Shown piece by piece: positions 53,936 to 64,000 of a stretch of 64,000 bases of DNA; the stretch's first letter is position 1, and every line of letters starts with the position of its first letter. The stretch lies in contig OY754331.1 of assembly GCA_963573305.1 (NCBI GenBank), positions 94,231,434-94,295,433 on the forward strand, written 5' to 3'. Source of the DNA: Pyrrhosoma nymphula (taxonomy: Eukaryota > Arthropoda > Insecta > Odonata > Coenagrionidae). The notes under the pieces are model-generated. The model worked only from the letters and a program-made list of their open reading frames with translations, made no database searches and was not told the origin of the DNA. The position numbers were made by a program, and so were the translations under genes.

Positions 53936-55094
53936 AAACGACTTAATAAAATATTTAACTCTTGCACCGGGAAAAAATGTTGTACAATTGCAACAATGAA
54001 CGCGGTAGGAACCCGAAAAATGGGCAAGCCTTCATTCAAGCCCCGCGGAAACCTACGCCGCAGTATGAGTCTATTTCACTCCCCAAAAACTCGCGACTAA
54101 TGTTTGAAACGTTCATCTCTTTTTTTATAATTTGGCAGTATACTACTCTTTTACGAAGGATATTAAATATCAAATATATATAAATTTTAAATGGTAATGA
54201 GAGGTTTATAAAAATGTCTCTTTGGATTTTTATAAGTTTCAAATGGAACATTAGGTGGTCTTATAAAGCGGAGTCAAAACAAGAAACTTCAGTACAAGCC
54301 ACTATATTTGTACAATGAGTGTTTCAAGTGACCTGAGGAATACAATATATCGGCACCTTGAGATTCTTGTTTGGCGAAGACTCGCCTTGTATGGTATGTG
54401 ACGTGCAGTTCTTAAATGTCACAAGGAGTTGCATACCACAAGGCTTGCCCTATTACCTGATAAGGTCATCTACTTCACTGGTGTGAAGCGGTGTAATTAA
54501 GATTGAATACGTTACCAATTAAATAAATCCTTTAAATTGTAAAAAGTGCAGAAAAGGCTATCTTACTGCAAAGGCTATCCCTTTGCAGTATGGTATTAAG
54601 AAACATGTGTATTCATATGTTTTTAGACGTTATCAATGGCTTTCCAAATGTAAAGACAATATCCCATGGCCCTTTTTATACAATTATTATATACAAATGG
54701 GATACATCAAGGAATATTTCACGGGGTGCATTCATCAAAAAAGTTAGTGATATTGTATCTGGTTAAAACTACAATGGAAAGAACATTGAGATGAATGATT
54801 TCTTATACCTTGTTCACATGAAAACCAAATTTCAGTATCAAGAGTGAAAATTATATCAATAATAGGGCAAGGCCGAGTGATAATACAACTGGCCATCACT
54901 GAAAATCAATCAAATTGACTCGGTATAAGGAGAAATAAAATAGAGAACTAATTACGGTAATGATGTTAATATTAAATCTAAAAAAATCAGAACATATGAA
55001 AAGATGCAGGCAGTAAAAATACCTCTTGAGTGGCATACTGTTCATGGCATGGTACTCAACCAAGCTATGAAAATAACAAAATCATTATCAGTCA
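53936..55094. other. no supported feature
   Basis: AT-rich; the right part may be the 3' UTR of the minus-strand LINE at 55095. Confidence 0.4.
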
Positions 55095-55590
55095 TCAATC
55101 CAAAGATTGGTTTGCTGCAACTCTCCAGACCATTCTCTCTCCTATTAAAATATTTATTCCAACGGAAGTCTTTATTTCTACAATCGTCACAATTTGCTTA
55201 ATGAATTCCATCTTTGGTCTTCCTCGGCAATTCTTCCAATTCTTTTATACTTCCAATATGTTTTCTGGAGAATACTATCCTTTAAAGAAGTATGTTATAC
55301 CTACAAGTTAACCTTTTGTAACCTTAGCAGAGGAACATCAAGCAATTATTCCCCACAGTATTTTGAAGGACATTTAAATTGGTATTTCTCCTTGACTTTT
55401 GATCCTCATTCTTCAAAAATGCTATATTTGTCTTTCTCCTAATGTTCTTGTTCTCACTCTATCATTACTGCAATTTACTGGCATACTCTTTACATATGGT
55501 TTAAAGAAAGGGTTCCTTACTGAATAACTTGTGGTACTAGCTGCCAGTGCCCTAATTCTCTCTTGTAATGCTTTCCTTGTTTGGTATACT
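55095..55590 (-). pseudogene. RTE-like LINE, ORF2 C-terminus, badly decayed
   Basis: The minus strand ends GRPKMEFIKQIVTIV … IGERMVWRVAANQSLD with TGA at 55095-55097, matching the C-terminal G-R-P-[RK]-x-E-[FY]-I-x-Q-I and W-R-x-x-A-N-Q-S of RTE-like ORF2. Farther upstream (about 55590-55440) the pieces LQERIRALAAS and NPFFKPYVKSMPV hint at earlier coding, with stops between. A second member of the class found at 29179-29560. Confidence 0.72.
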
Positions 55591-56740
55591 CTGTTCAAAA
55601 GAGAGGTTTACTTCTGCTTCTTCAATTATTGGTGATCTAATTATGGTGGTACGTACGTTACGTTAGTAGTACCGTAAACTAATCAGTTTAGAGGCCAGCA
55701 ACGACTTAGGAATGTTTTCAACTTCAATAAGAGGCAAAACTCTTACAAAATTATGCATATTTATTGCTTTTTACAAAGGTAAAATCGTATCAACAGCTGA
55801 TAATTCCATTTACCTATTTATGTGGGACCCATTTATCCATCCTTTGACAAAATAAGGCTGCGGAAAAGAACCACGGTTCGTAAATGTCTTGCCAAATCGT
55901 TTATGATTACTGAAGCCCCAGGCTGTCACATCTGGTATTGCAGTTGATTCTTAAGGCACCCCTATCCATCCTGAAAATCTAAATGAAGAAGTCATTACAC
56001 TCTTTTAGTTAATTACAAGCAAAAAGATACTATTTACACCACGGAATAGCCAAACTTAATAGAATGATAATATTAATATTCTTTAATACGGAAAAATCCA
56101 AGTACGTAATTTCATACAAATATAATACTTTTTCAAGTACAAAATGAATGCTAACAAAATCAAAGAAAGTGTACATAGAAAACATACAGCAAGCATCAAG
56201 TGTGAGTCTTTGCAAAACATTACAGTTAGAGATAAGGCTTTTCAACTGCATTTTATACTCATATTTCGAACAGTTAAAAAATCTAATGAGGGACATCAAG
56301 TTGGCACACTTCATGGTTCTATCCATATGGGTATTTATATCATAGTTGGTGCTTATATGAGGACGGAAAAAAGTCTTAACTGGAACATTAAAGTAAAACT
56401 TAACGAAGATAAAAGGTCAGTAAATTTTATTATTTATAAGGTTTAAATGAGAAAGGAAAGATCAGCGTGAACGCTACGTTTTTCAAGCAGTTATAAGTTC
56501 AAGAATGATTCCAGTAGGAAATCATTTTAATTATGCATATTTACTCCAGTCTCATATGCGATGATCCTAAGAAATCTTTGAGTACATTCAAAACGAATTA
56601 TCAAATATTATTCGAGGGGTTTCATGCAGCAGAATTGAACTCAAAAACGGATTAAACTAGCTATCGATAAATAAGTTTTATTGAGAAGACACTAAACATT
56701 TTGGAAAATTTTGTAATAAAATGTATGGTTTAAGAGATCT
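55591..56740. other. no supported feature
   Basis: Several short ORFs on both strands at 56030-56446, none recognisable; sequence is AT-rich. Confidence 0.4.
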
Positions 56741-57235
56741 CATTTAATGATGTTGTCATTGTGAAGATGAAAAGTGAATTTAAAATTAAATAAACTAAAT
56801 CTTTTAATGAATGTAGTACATTGTATATGTGCGAGGGGGTGGCCTGGCATCGAGTAGTTGAACCTGATTGGGGACTGAGACCGACATAATCTGAACCCCG
56901 CACACTTACTAAAATTGAGAGATAAATTATTTGATGCTTTGTGCAGCATACAGGTTTAAGATATTAATTATAATTCTGAAGTAATTAGGAGTCGTTACTT
57001 AAAGAAATAATTTTAAAGAGCTTTACATTTTCAGGAAAAACTAAGATATTAGAATAATTTCTATTCTCAGGTAAACCATTCATAAACAGATTGGATAGTA
57101 AAAGTGCTATATAAGGTCCTTGGTGAACACAAGAAGTTACAACTATTTGATGAGAAAGGTGTATGTCAATAATTCAATGAAACTGACGAAATGGCTTGAA
57201 TTAGAAAACTAATGAATTCTCAAACTCTTCAATTC
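56741..57235 (-). pseudogene. Jockey/CR1-like LINE RT fragment, copy 1
   Basis: On the minus strand HQIVVTSCVHQGPYIALLLS and NLFMNGLPEN give the V-P-Q-G-S-x-L-G-P-L-L-F … I-N-D-L-P block. LVFPENVKLFKII follows at the place of the catalytic Y-A-D-D-V-K-L-F, then LNFSKCAGFRLCRSQSPI and FKFTFHLHND, the thumb. The catalytic Tyr-Ala-Asp-Asp has decayed to Phe-Pro-Glu-Asn. At least one stop is present (near 56945). A second copy of its first part lies at 57509-57672. Confidence 0.82.
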
Positions 57236-57508
57236 TATGCAGATTTTACACGAAAAGTTTCTTTCCATCTTCATAATTCCAAGTTCTAGAGCATTTTATA
57301 TGCTAAAACATATATTATGCCCTATTTCATATTTTTGAAGAGGGCAATATAAAAAATAGGAGAGCGTGTATGAAGCAATACATGAATGCAAAATAAGCTC
57401 ATGTCCTATTCTTTAGGCTACTAATAGTACTTCTCTTAAGCGACTCTTCCACCACTAATTAAATTAAAATGCAGGAGTTTTACTGTATACCTCTATTTAA
57501 ATATTTAT
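57236..57508. other. unassigned DNA between the two LINE copies
   Basis: AT-rich, no motif; probably flank or an insertion separating the duplicated segments. Confidence 0.35.
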
Positions 57509-57672
57509 ATTCTCAGGTAAGCCATTTATAAACAGATTGAATAGTAAAAGTTCTAGATGAGCTCCTTGGGGAACACAAGAGGTTACAACTATTTGATCAG
57601 AAAGCTGTTCGGTAATAATTCAATGAAACCGACTAAATGACTCTAATTAGAAAAGTAATGAACTCTCAAACT
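57509..57672 (-). pseudogene. Jockey/CR1-like LINE RT fragment, copy 2
   Basis: LSDQIVVTSCVPQGAHLELL followed by LFNLFINGLPENI on the minus strand. About 85% alike by eye to 57062-57231. The proline of V-P-Q-G is kept here and lost in copy 1. Its 5' edge falls in a perfect palindrome (57651-57693). Confidence 0.78.
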
Positions 57673-57693
57673 CTTTGAGAGTTCATTACTTTT
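57651..57693. repeat. perfect 20-bp palindrome with 3-nt loop
   Basis: AAAAGTAATGAACTCTCAAA, CTC, then the exact reverse complement. The left arm belongs to the LINE copy (compare 57205-57225), so the right arm is a new inverted copy made at its break point. Confidence 0.97.
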
Positions 57694-57718
57694 CATGAGC
57701 GTCGAAACGCGTGTTGTG
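57694..57718 (+). other. partial hammerhead-like / PLE motif
   Basis: CATGAGCGTCGAAACGCGTG starts immediately after the palindrome. Only the stem II 3' side and GAAAC half are present. Confidence 0.3.
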
Positions 57719-58107
57719 TATTATTTTACATTAAATATAAGTGGACAGTATCACTCCTGCAGTTAAATTTAATTACTGGAATTCTGTTCCACCACGTAAC
57801 GCCATATACGGTCGAATTTCATCCACCACATTCACCCGTTACTTTCTCGTTTAATTCCGTCCTCTATGACCATTTATTTCACTATCATATATATATCTGT
57901 TTCGTTATTCGACTCTCATTTAAAGTTCTCTCAATATGGCCAAGACAACGAAGCAATTCATTTACAAATAAATTAATAACATGACATAATTAGCACATCT
58001 TGTCCAAGTTTTATTATTTTCCGAATTTTATGACAATGGAGTAAGATAAGAAGCCCACTTTTCGGGAATTCCACTGCGTGAGAGACTCTATAGGTGCCGC
58101 CGTGCCG
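57719..58107. other. no supported feature
   Basis: AT-rich, nothing recognised; may be PLE terminal DNA because of its neighbours. Confidence 0.35.
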
Positions 58108-58182
58108 CGACGTTTCGATAGCCGAGTCGTCCATCATCTTCAATGCAGTATGTCGTGACTTCATTAGTTCCAGAATATATAG
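58108..58182 (-). other. PLE terminal segment: TATA box then hammerhead-like motif
   Basis: On the minus strand GGCCTATATATTCTGG (about 58170-58185) is followed about 40 bp later by GAAGATGATGGACGACTCGG and TATCGAAACGTCGCGG (58108-58145). The GATGA…GAAAC layout matches PLE terminal repeats, and the TATA spacing matches that at 26797-26866. Confidence 0.42.
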
Positions 58183-58493
58183 GCCAGGCTAGAGGGTTAG
58201 GAGGCTCCTGATTGGTCAAGATCTTAAGATCTTCCTTGGTTAGTTGAATTGGTATATGAGGTCATGTTACTATTAGTGCTAGCTGTTGCAGTAACTGTTG
58301 TTATGCCGACTGTAGTAGTCGTGAATTTAACTTCTGTAGTCTTAGCGTTTGTTGTTTTAGACTAAGTAATGGGGATGTAGTCGTTTTAGGTGTTGTTCTT
58401 CTTGTTCTAAATATTTTTGTGGTTGGCTTTCTTCTTCTTTATGCTTTGGGCTTTGTTTTATTTCCAGACCTTTTGGTGGTCAGTTTCGGCTTT

Positions 58494-58784
58494 TTAGTCC
58501 TTCAGCGATATTTTGTTGGTTTTGTTGTTCTCCTCCATGGGTTTTGGAGTTGTTTTCCTCCTCCTCAGTGTGGTCTTTTTTATAAATTCCCAACTCTCTG
58601 CCAACGACCCAATTCTTATTGATAAATCTTGACCTGATAAGGATTTTAAGCTGTAATCACCTTCGCCAGAATCTCTATATTCCTGTTTTAATTTTTTCTT
58701 AGTTGAAACCTGTTTACGATGATGAGAACCATTCCTCCGTGTGTTTAACACATATCGTGCAGTGTCAAGGTCGTTCATCTCCAT
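58494..58784 (-). CDS. unrecognised 96-codon ORF between two PLE-type motifs
   Basis: The ATG lies about 90 bp after the minus-strand hammerhead-like motif at 58871-58903, where a PLE ORF could start. The product is highly charged (HHRKQVSTKKKLKQEYRDSG, TTLRRRKTTPKPMEENNKTN) and resembles no domain I know. It could be the N-terminus of a PLE ORF or chance. It ends in a stop at 58494-58496. Confidence 0.25.
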   Translation of the reverse strand: MEMNDLDTARYVLNTRRNGSHHRKQVSTKKKLKQEYRDSGEGDYSLKSLSGQDLSIRIGSLAESWEFIKKTTLRRRKTTPKPMEENNKTNKISLKD

Positions 58785-58870
58785 CTTGCCTAAATATTTT
58801 GTTATTTATTTGGTTCTTCTTTCAAGAGATATAGGTAAAATAAGTTGGAATTATTTATTACTCTTTGCCA

Positions 58871-58903
58871 ACGTTTCGCATTTTTATGTATGGTTCATCA
58901 GGG
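58871..58903 (-). ncRNA. hammerhead-ribozyme-like core
   Basis: Minus strand: CTGATGA (58901-58895), a 17-nt stem II region ACCATACATAAAAATGC with only a CAT/ATG stem, then GAAACGTTGGC. The core is canonical but stem II is weak. Confidence 0.42.
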
Positions 58904-60265
58904 CTAGAATGAAATTATGGGGCGTTTTTACATCAATGGAATATAGTTTACAGTTTTTAGTACATATTTATGTTAAAAAGTTTATAAACATTTCATTTTT
59001 AAATTTACCTCAGAGAGATTTTCTTCCAAAATAATTGCTTGATTATATTATTGTTGCTATTTATTGTTTTTTTCAAATGTTGTATAATTAGGTTATTTCA
59101 ACAATCAAAATATAATTAAGTGTTGTTAAAGCATATATTAGATTATAATAAATTTTGTTTAATTTGGCGATGTCTGTTTTTTTATTGCAGGAAGTTTTGT
59201 TTTGTTTAATTTGCACCAATTCTTTAAATAATCTTTTACATAAGTTGGATTATTTTTTACTGCATGATCTGCTAGACACATTCAATTTTCAACTCAAAAA
59301 CATAATAGATTCAGAACCCAACTTATGTAAAAAAAATTATTTAAATAAATGGTGCACGTTACACTGTTTAGTGGTAATTTAGTAGAATAATAAATAGTTT
59401 AATAATGGTCATTTCGTAGAAAGTCTTCTGAATGGAGGGTATGGAGTAATGACGGGTTAATTACTCTTAAATTTAATCACTGTAATAACTTTAAATTTTA
59501 AAAATTGATTTATTAGTTTTCGAACTTTTTCGTCACAAAGGAGACGGCACTCTCAAAAAACATCCTTTTGTTATTTTTGAGTAAAGTGCTATGCTTCAAC
59601 TAATTTTTTTTTAATTTTAGCTGTGAAGACTCAAAATAGCATGTAACTATATGCTCTATCGTATATTTTTGCTAAGTAAAGAGAGAGTCTATGATAGACT
59701 AGGTTTTCCCGGCGCTAAGTTCGATTGAAGTTTACTCGTATCTTCCGACGGCCTTAAAGGCCGTTTTTCGATTGGTGTCTGATTTAAACGCTAACCGTGA
59801 ATGTGATTCACGTTCATGAATTTGGTATGCGTTTGACTGTCAACCTGTTTATCCGTCTTCAATCGTCAACGGATTCATCCGGATGTTCCAGTTATCGACA
59901 GCGTCTCGATCACTCAGTTTTGTTGGCATAGCATGAGCGCATAATAGAGTTGATACTGATCGCGGACGAGGAAATAATTTATTACAATATTTGCCACTTC
60001 ATTAGCATAAAAGAGTGATGAATCATGGAAATACTTTTGCTGTTTTTAATTACTCATCTTCCTCTACTTCCTTCTATATAGTTGGCTGATCACCTGATCT
60101 TTCTTCGTCACTCAGCCATTCATACTTCTTCCACGGTAAGGTTATCACTCCATATATTTTTGGTCTTCCTATACTTCTTTTTTCCACCATTAATGTATAT
60201 CTCACTATTTTCATATTGTACACAGATATTATAATGTATAGTGAGATTTACACTTTTAGGTCAAT
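58904..60265. other. no supported gene
   Basis: AT-rich. CGGCCTTAAAGGCCG at 59748-59762 is a small palindrome. ORF 59155-59382 is AT-driven. Confidence 0.4.
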
Positions 60266-60502
60266 TTAATTTACAAACAATAAGCATTTACTTGGATTTT
60301 TTATATTGATTTTAAATTCACGATCATTCCACCATTTAACAATAGCATTTATGTCAGTTTGCATGTATTCACAAGCCATCCCACAGTTCTTGTAGACATA
60401 TATTAATAATTCATCATCAGCATACAAAATAAAAGTACTGTTGCTTACGCACTGAAAATATCGTTTACATAGACTGAAAAGAGTATTGAACCATTGGTTC
60501 AT
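60266..60502 (-). pseudogene. LINE RT fragment around the YADD motif
   Basis: The minus-strand ORF has FILYADDELLIYVYKN and INAIVKWWNDREFKINIKNP, the catalytic C motif and the following L-x-x-W-x-x-x-x-x-[LF]-x-[IVL]-N-x-x-K block of a Jockey/CR1-type RT. Unlike the copy at 57 kb the YADD is intact. The preceding residues suggest a frameshift just before FQCV. Neither the rest of the palm nor the thumb was found next to it, so it is an isolated fragment of about 80 codons. Confidence 0.72.
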
Positions 60503-61689
60503 TTTCTACTTTGCAAGTTTTCCTAATGTTTCTGTTCCTTTGTCTGTCCAGAAATATTTAACCCGTGATTTTCCGTAGCGCTTTCATCTCACCAGTCTCC
60601 ATTGGCCTTCATTTTCTTGCTTTTATTATACATATATAAACATCTACCGCTTATTTCTGAAATCCTAACTGTGGTAACGTAATAAATTAAGAAGAGTTGG
60701 TTTGCAAATGAATAATAATACTCAAGGCACTCATGACGCATGTGTTGGCATCAATCTGAAACGTGAAAGTTGAGATCAGCTGAACTTTGAAGTTGACTGT
60801 TGTGGTTCACGGATTAACGCTTCCATGTGATCGCAAACGCCCCAGTGAACCCAAATGCACTGAATGTGTGGTAAAAGATAAAGTTCAGGTTGATGACAAC
60901 AGCAAGAACCTTTTAGAGCGTCGAGCACCGACGTTTGACGCCTTCAGGGATAATGAAGTCTGTGAACTTCATGACCCATAGGTCATCATCTAAATTAAGA
61001 CTGCACCTCTCAGGAAGACGAGGGCGTTTGCAGTCGTCGTAACTTCGTGAAGAGATATGAAATGTATGTCTAGCCCGATAAAAGTCAAGCATAGACAACG
61101 GGAAATGGGGAAAATTCAAGCACTACGTGACGTAGCCTATCAACGTACCATTTTCAAAGCCGGTTCAGACCATTACGTTTGTCCTTGTTTTTTATTTTTT
61201 TTTGTAAAATAAACCATCAATATTATTTTTTTGAAGAATGTTTTAAACTGCAAAACATACATATTTTAAACTAAATATACGCGAGTCAAACATCGCTTTT
61301 TTACGCCTAAAAGGTTGCAAAGTTTTCACCTTTCCGTATATGTTGCTCCATCGAGCTATGGTTGAATTCCAGAAATAAATGTTAATGTATTTTAGGTATA
61401 GTCCTGCGTAATGACTGTCCAGTGAAATTCTGGCTGGCTCTTTTAAAGAATTAATAAAGGAGCTATGTGTCCCTAAACGTGGATGAATTACAAAAATGGG
61501 TAAAATTAAAATAATCTATGAGGATGTATAGGCCCAATGTTAATAGATAGCTCAGATTGGTGTCTATTTATTAGCTACATGGCATTATATTTTAAATTCA
61601 ACCTATAGATCGACATCATTTGGAGTCACAGTTCGTAGATACGGCAGGCCAATTAGCGCCAACCTCAGATATTCGAAGATAAGGTTTAA
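60503..61689. other. no supported gene
   Basis: ORFs on both strands at 60787-61119 are unrecognised; otherwise AT-rich. Confidence 0.4.
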
Positions 61690-63234
61690 CATTATTTCCC
61701 CCCTGGTTATTACCAAGTATAAAAATAAACATCAAAGAAAACCATGGATTGCTAATGACATAAGACAAATGTCTTCCCACCTCAAAACCCTCGGAGCAAT
61801 TTGCAGAAGTTCAAACTGTAATGAAGCCCTGGAGGAATACAAAATATTTTTTTAAAATTACAAAAAAAGACTAACTCAGGCAAAAAAACATATAATGATA
61901 ACAAAATTACTTCTTCCAGTAATAAATCTAAAACCTCCTGGGATATTATAAATGCTTCAGGTAGAAAATCATCTAAACATGCTCTACCTGATGTCACAAA
62001 ACTAGTAAACTTGAAAATAGAAAATTATGAGGAACTAAGTAATCTCTTTAACCAACTATTCACCACAGAACCCTCTCCACTAACTCTTGCTTACCTACAC
62101 CTCCCCAGACAGTGCCTCATTCTCCTCAGGGTCATTCTTTGCTCAACCATGCACTGATCATGAACTGAACAAAATCCTTTCTAAACTTAGTAAAAAAAAC
62201 ATTGTACTGGCCCTGACGAACTGCCAGGTTCAGTAATTTTCAGTGCATATGAACATATAAATGAACCGTTGTTGTACCTGGTGAATGAATCACTATCCCA
62301 AGGAGTTTTCCCCTCTGCACTGAAACACTCTACACTTGGCCCTGTGCTGTTCTTAATCAATATAAATGACATGGCACATCATGTCACGGAAAGCAATAGC
62401 ACAAATCTACTTCTCTATGCTGATGACACCAACTTCCTTCTTTCCTCACCTACATACCCCTCCCTGATTGGTAATGCCAATGCCATTTCAAATAAACTTC
62501 ATGCCTGGTGCCAAGAAAATCACCTTTGTCTCAATACCCAAAAATCCCAATTAGTCATATTTTCACATAAGAAAATTGAAAGTAACTTCTTAGTCCAGTT
62601 CAAAAATAATATTATAGAACAGGTTAGCTGCACAAAATTTTATGGATTGCACCTCAGTGACAATCTCTCCTGGGATCTACATATCGACAATGTCATGAAA
62701 AAACTTAGCTCTGTATGCTATCTTGTAAGAACCCTACGCAGTACAGTTAGTGTTCAAGTCCTTTTAACTCTCTACTATGGTATCTTTTATTCACATATGA
62801 CTTACCATCTAATACTATGGGGGTCCTCCACACATGCCATTAAAATTTTTAAACTACAGAAAAGACTTCTTAGAATCATTGCTAAAAAGCCATACCGTTC
62901 CCCTTCCAGGCCGATCTTTGTTGACCTAAACATTCTTCCATTCCCTTGTGTTTATGTCTTCCTTACTGTTACATTTGTCAAACAAAACATCTCCAAATTC
63001 TCCATAAATTCAGACTTTCATGGATATGACACTCGCTATTCAAAGCACCTACATAAAAGCCGGGTTAGAACCAGTGCATCCAGCTCTGGTCCCAAAGAAA
63101 TGGGTATCAAGCTTTTTAACAAATTGCCTGATCATATAAAAAACAAGGCATCATTGAATATGTTTAAACACCATGTTCACCGTTTTCTCATGGAGAAACT
63201 GTATTATTCTCTCAATGAATATCTTTATGATTAA
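61690..63234 (+). pseudogene. CR1/Jockey-like LINE ORF2 with internal deletion
   Basis: From 61690 frames can be followed through RFNIISPLVITKYKNKHQRK, KPWIANDIRQ, TSWDIINASGRKSSKH and ENYEELSNLFNQLFTTEPSP, the linker between endonuclease and RT, with stops and shifts. The open frame from 62269 contains LVNESLSQGVFPSALKHS joined directly to TLGPVLFLININDMAHHV. The RT fingers and motif A that normally lie between are missing, yet the frame is kept. LLLYADDTNFLL, LSDNLSWDLHIDNVMKKLS, FYSHMTYHLILWGS, LQKRLLRIIAKKPYR and IKLFNKLPDHIK follow to TAA at 63232-63234. The C-terminal 290 codons are clean, so the copy is fairly young. Confidence 0.9.
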
Positions 63235-63412
63235 CCCCTAAGGGTGGTGTATATATATGAATGTAATATTACTTTTACACAATTTTGTATATGAATGTTT
63301 CACTAATGTATTTCCACTGTGTAATATAATGTTGAAATGTAAATGTATTGACGTGTCTTATATCATGTATCAATGTGATCTCTGGACAAATAAACAATTA
63401 TTAAGATTATAA
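63235..63412 (+). mobile_element. 3' UTR and tail of the preceding LINE
   Basis: AT-rich trailer with AATAAA at about 63390 and an ATTATTAAGATTATAAG tail, marking the LINE 3' end. Confidence 0.65.
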
Positions 63413-63946
63413 GATCTCTACCCTTTACATTCATTTTCTTTAGGGCTAGTGTTTTGCGGAACGTCTTTTTGTATCATAGTTTTCCACTTTGCCAAAAATT
63501 GTGGGTGTCGAAGTTGGTTGAACCTCGATTGAATGGTTATTGGTTGAGTTTGCGTGCGATCGCCCTGTAAAAAACACGTTAGCTTAAAGGCTTGTAACTT
63601 ACTAGCTGTTCTAAGAATGCTTATACAAGAAGTATTCATTGCTCAACATTATGCGGGCAGAGGCCACCTCTAATAGTACAAAAGGCTTTTTGATCCAACA
63701 TAAATTATATAGAAGTGTACAGTTCTACGCTTTTCCATACTTTATTTTAGCCATGATTGGATAATATATTTCTGTGAATCGACTTCTATTTGAAGGACAA
63801 ACCCATCGCCGAATTTTGAATTTGTTTGAATGATCTGTAATGGCGTGGTACAGCTACGATATAAGTATCTGTTCCTCGGGCGATACGGAACTTCGAGTAA
63901 TCGGGACTCGGGAATTCGATAATTGCTGTATTTTTATTATACATCT
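63413..63946. other. no supported feature
   Basis: The 73-codon minus-strand ORF at 63418-63639 is unrecognised. Confidence 0.4.
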
Positions 63947-64000
63947 ACATCTACGAAGCACCGTGCAAGCCACCACCAGGATGTGTGGCACGGGGTGACT
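63947..64000 (-). mobile_element. 3' tail of a CR1-like LINE running off the window
   Basis: CATCTACATCTACGAAGCAC, then GTGCAAGCCACCACCAGG and TGTGTGGCACGGGGTGA are the reverse complement of the tail at 15450-15536. The body of the element would lie to the right, beyond base 64000. Confidence 0.65.

Noticed and set aside
59748..59762. CGGCCTTAAAGGCCG palindrome as a regulatory site
   Set aside because: Short and isolated; expected by chance in a window this size.

Overview
The window looks like intergenic, repeat-dense eukaryotic DNA, most probably from an arthropod. It is AT-rich and has no long intact host gene and no bacterial-style operons. It does have spliced exons with GT/AG borders, and remnants of almost every arthropod transposon class: Ty3/Gypsy, R1-like, CR1/Jockey-like and RTE-like LINEs, Penelope-like elements (PLEs), mariner, PIF/Harbinger, hAT and other terminal-inverted-repeat elements. 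Nearly every coding stretch is a broken transposon piece. The species cannot be named from this sequence.

Layout. 0-2 kb: the 3' end of a Gypsy pol gene (integrase) and a probable 3' LTR. 3.9-5.4 kb: a hAT MITE and a LINE 3' end. 8.1-9.6 kb: a 1,485-bp foldback element. 10.3 kb: a serine-tRNA-like Pol III unit. 11.9-12.3 kb: a secreted-peptide first exon (minus strand). 13.1-15.5 kb: two LINE remnants joined back to back. 15.9-16.8 kb: a satellite-like triplicated repeat. 20.3-21.0 kb: a Harbinger element keeping a Myb-like fragment. 22.5-23.1 kb: a two-exon THAP-domain pseudogene. 24.8-31.5 kb: two about 97% identical 0.88-kb repeats in inverted orientation around LINE debris. 34.6-36.9 kb: a Gypsy integrase pseudogene interrupted by about 1.2 kb that itself carries a MITE. 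37.4 kb: a THAP-like exon. 40.9 kb: a second secreted-peptide exon, paralogous to the one at 12.2 kb. 41.8-42.5 kb: a poly-C-containing TIR element. 45.7 kb: mariner. 47.2 and 52.3-53.6 kb: PLEs. 55-63.4 kb: several LINE fragments, one with a large in-frame internal deletion. The window ends inside the 3' tail of another LINE.

Two themes stand out. First, the exons at 12,155-12,264 and 40,854-40,969 share the same architecture: acceptor, 7-nt leader, Met-x-Lys-Cys signal peptide, acidic/NN/ELP segment, phase-1 donor. This suggests a small family of secreted proteins on the minus strand. Second, about ten scattered sites carry a hammerhead-like core (CTGANGA, stem, GAAAC), as expected of PLE terminal regions. 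Several lie next to a C/T-rich tract or a TATA box. The mobile elements do not form a pathway together; the window is an accretion of independent insertions. Where no feature is listed, I read both strands and saw nothing I could support.
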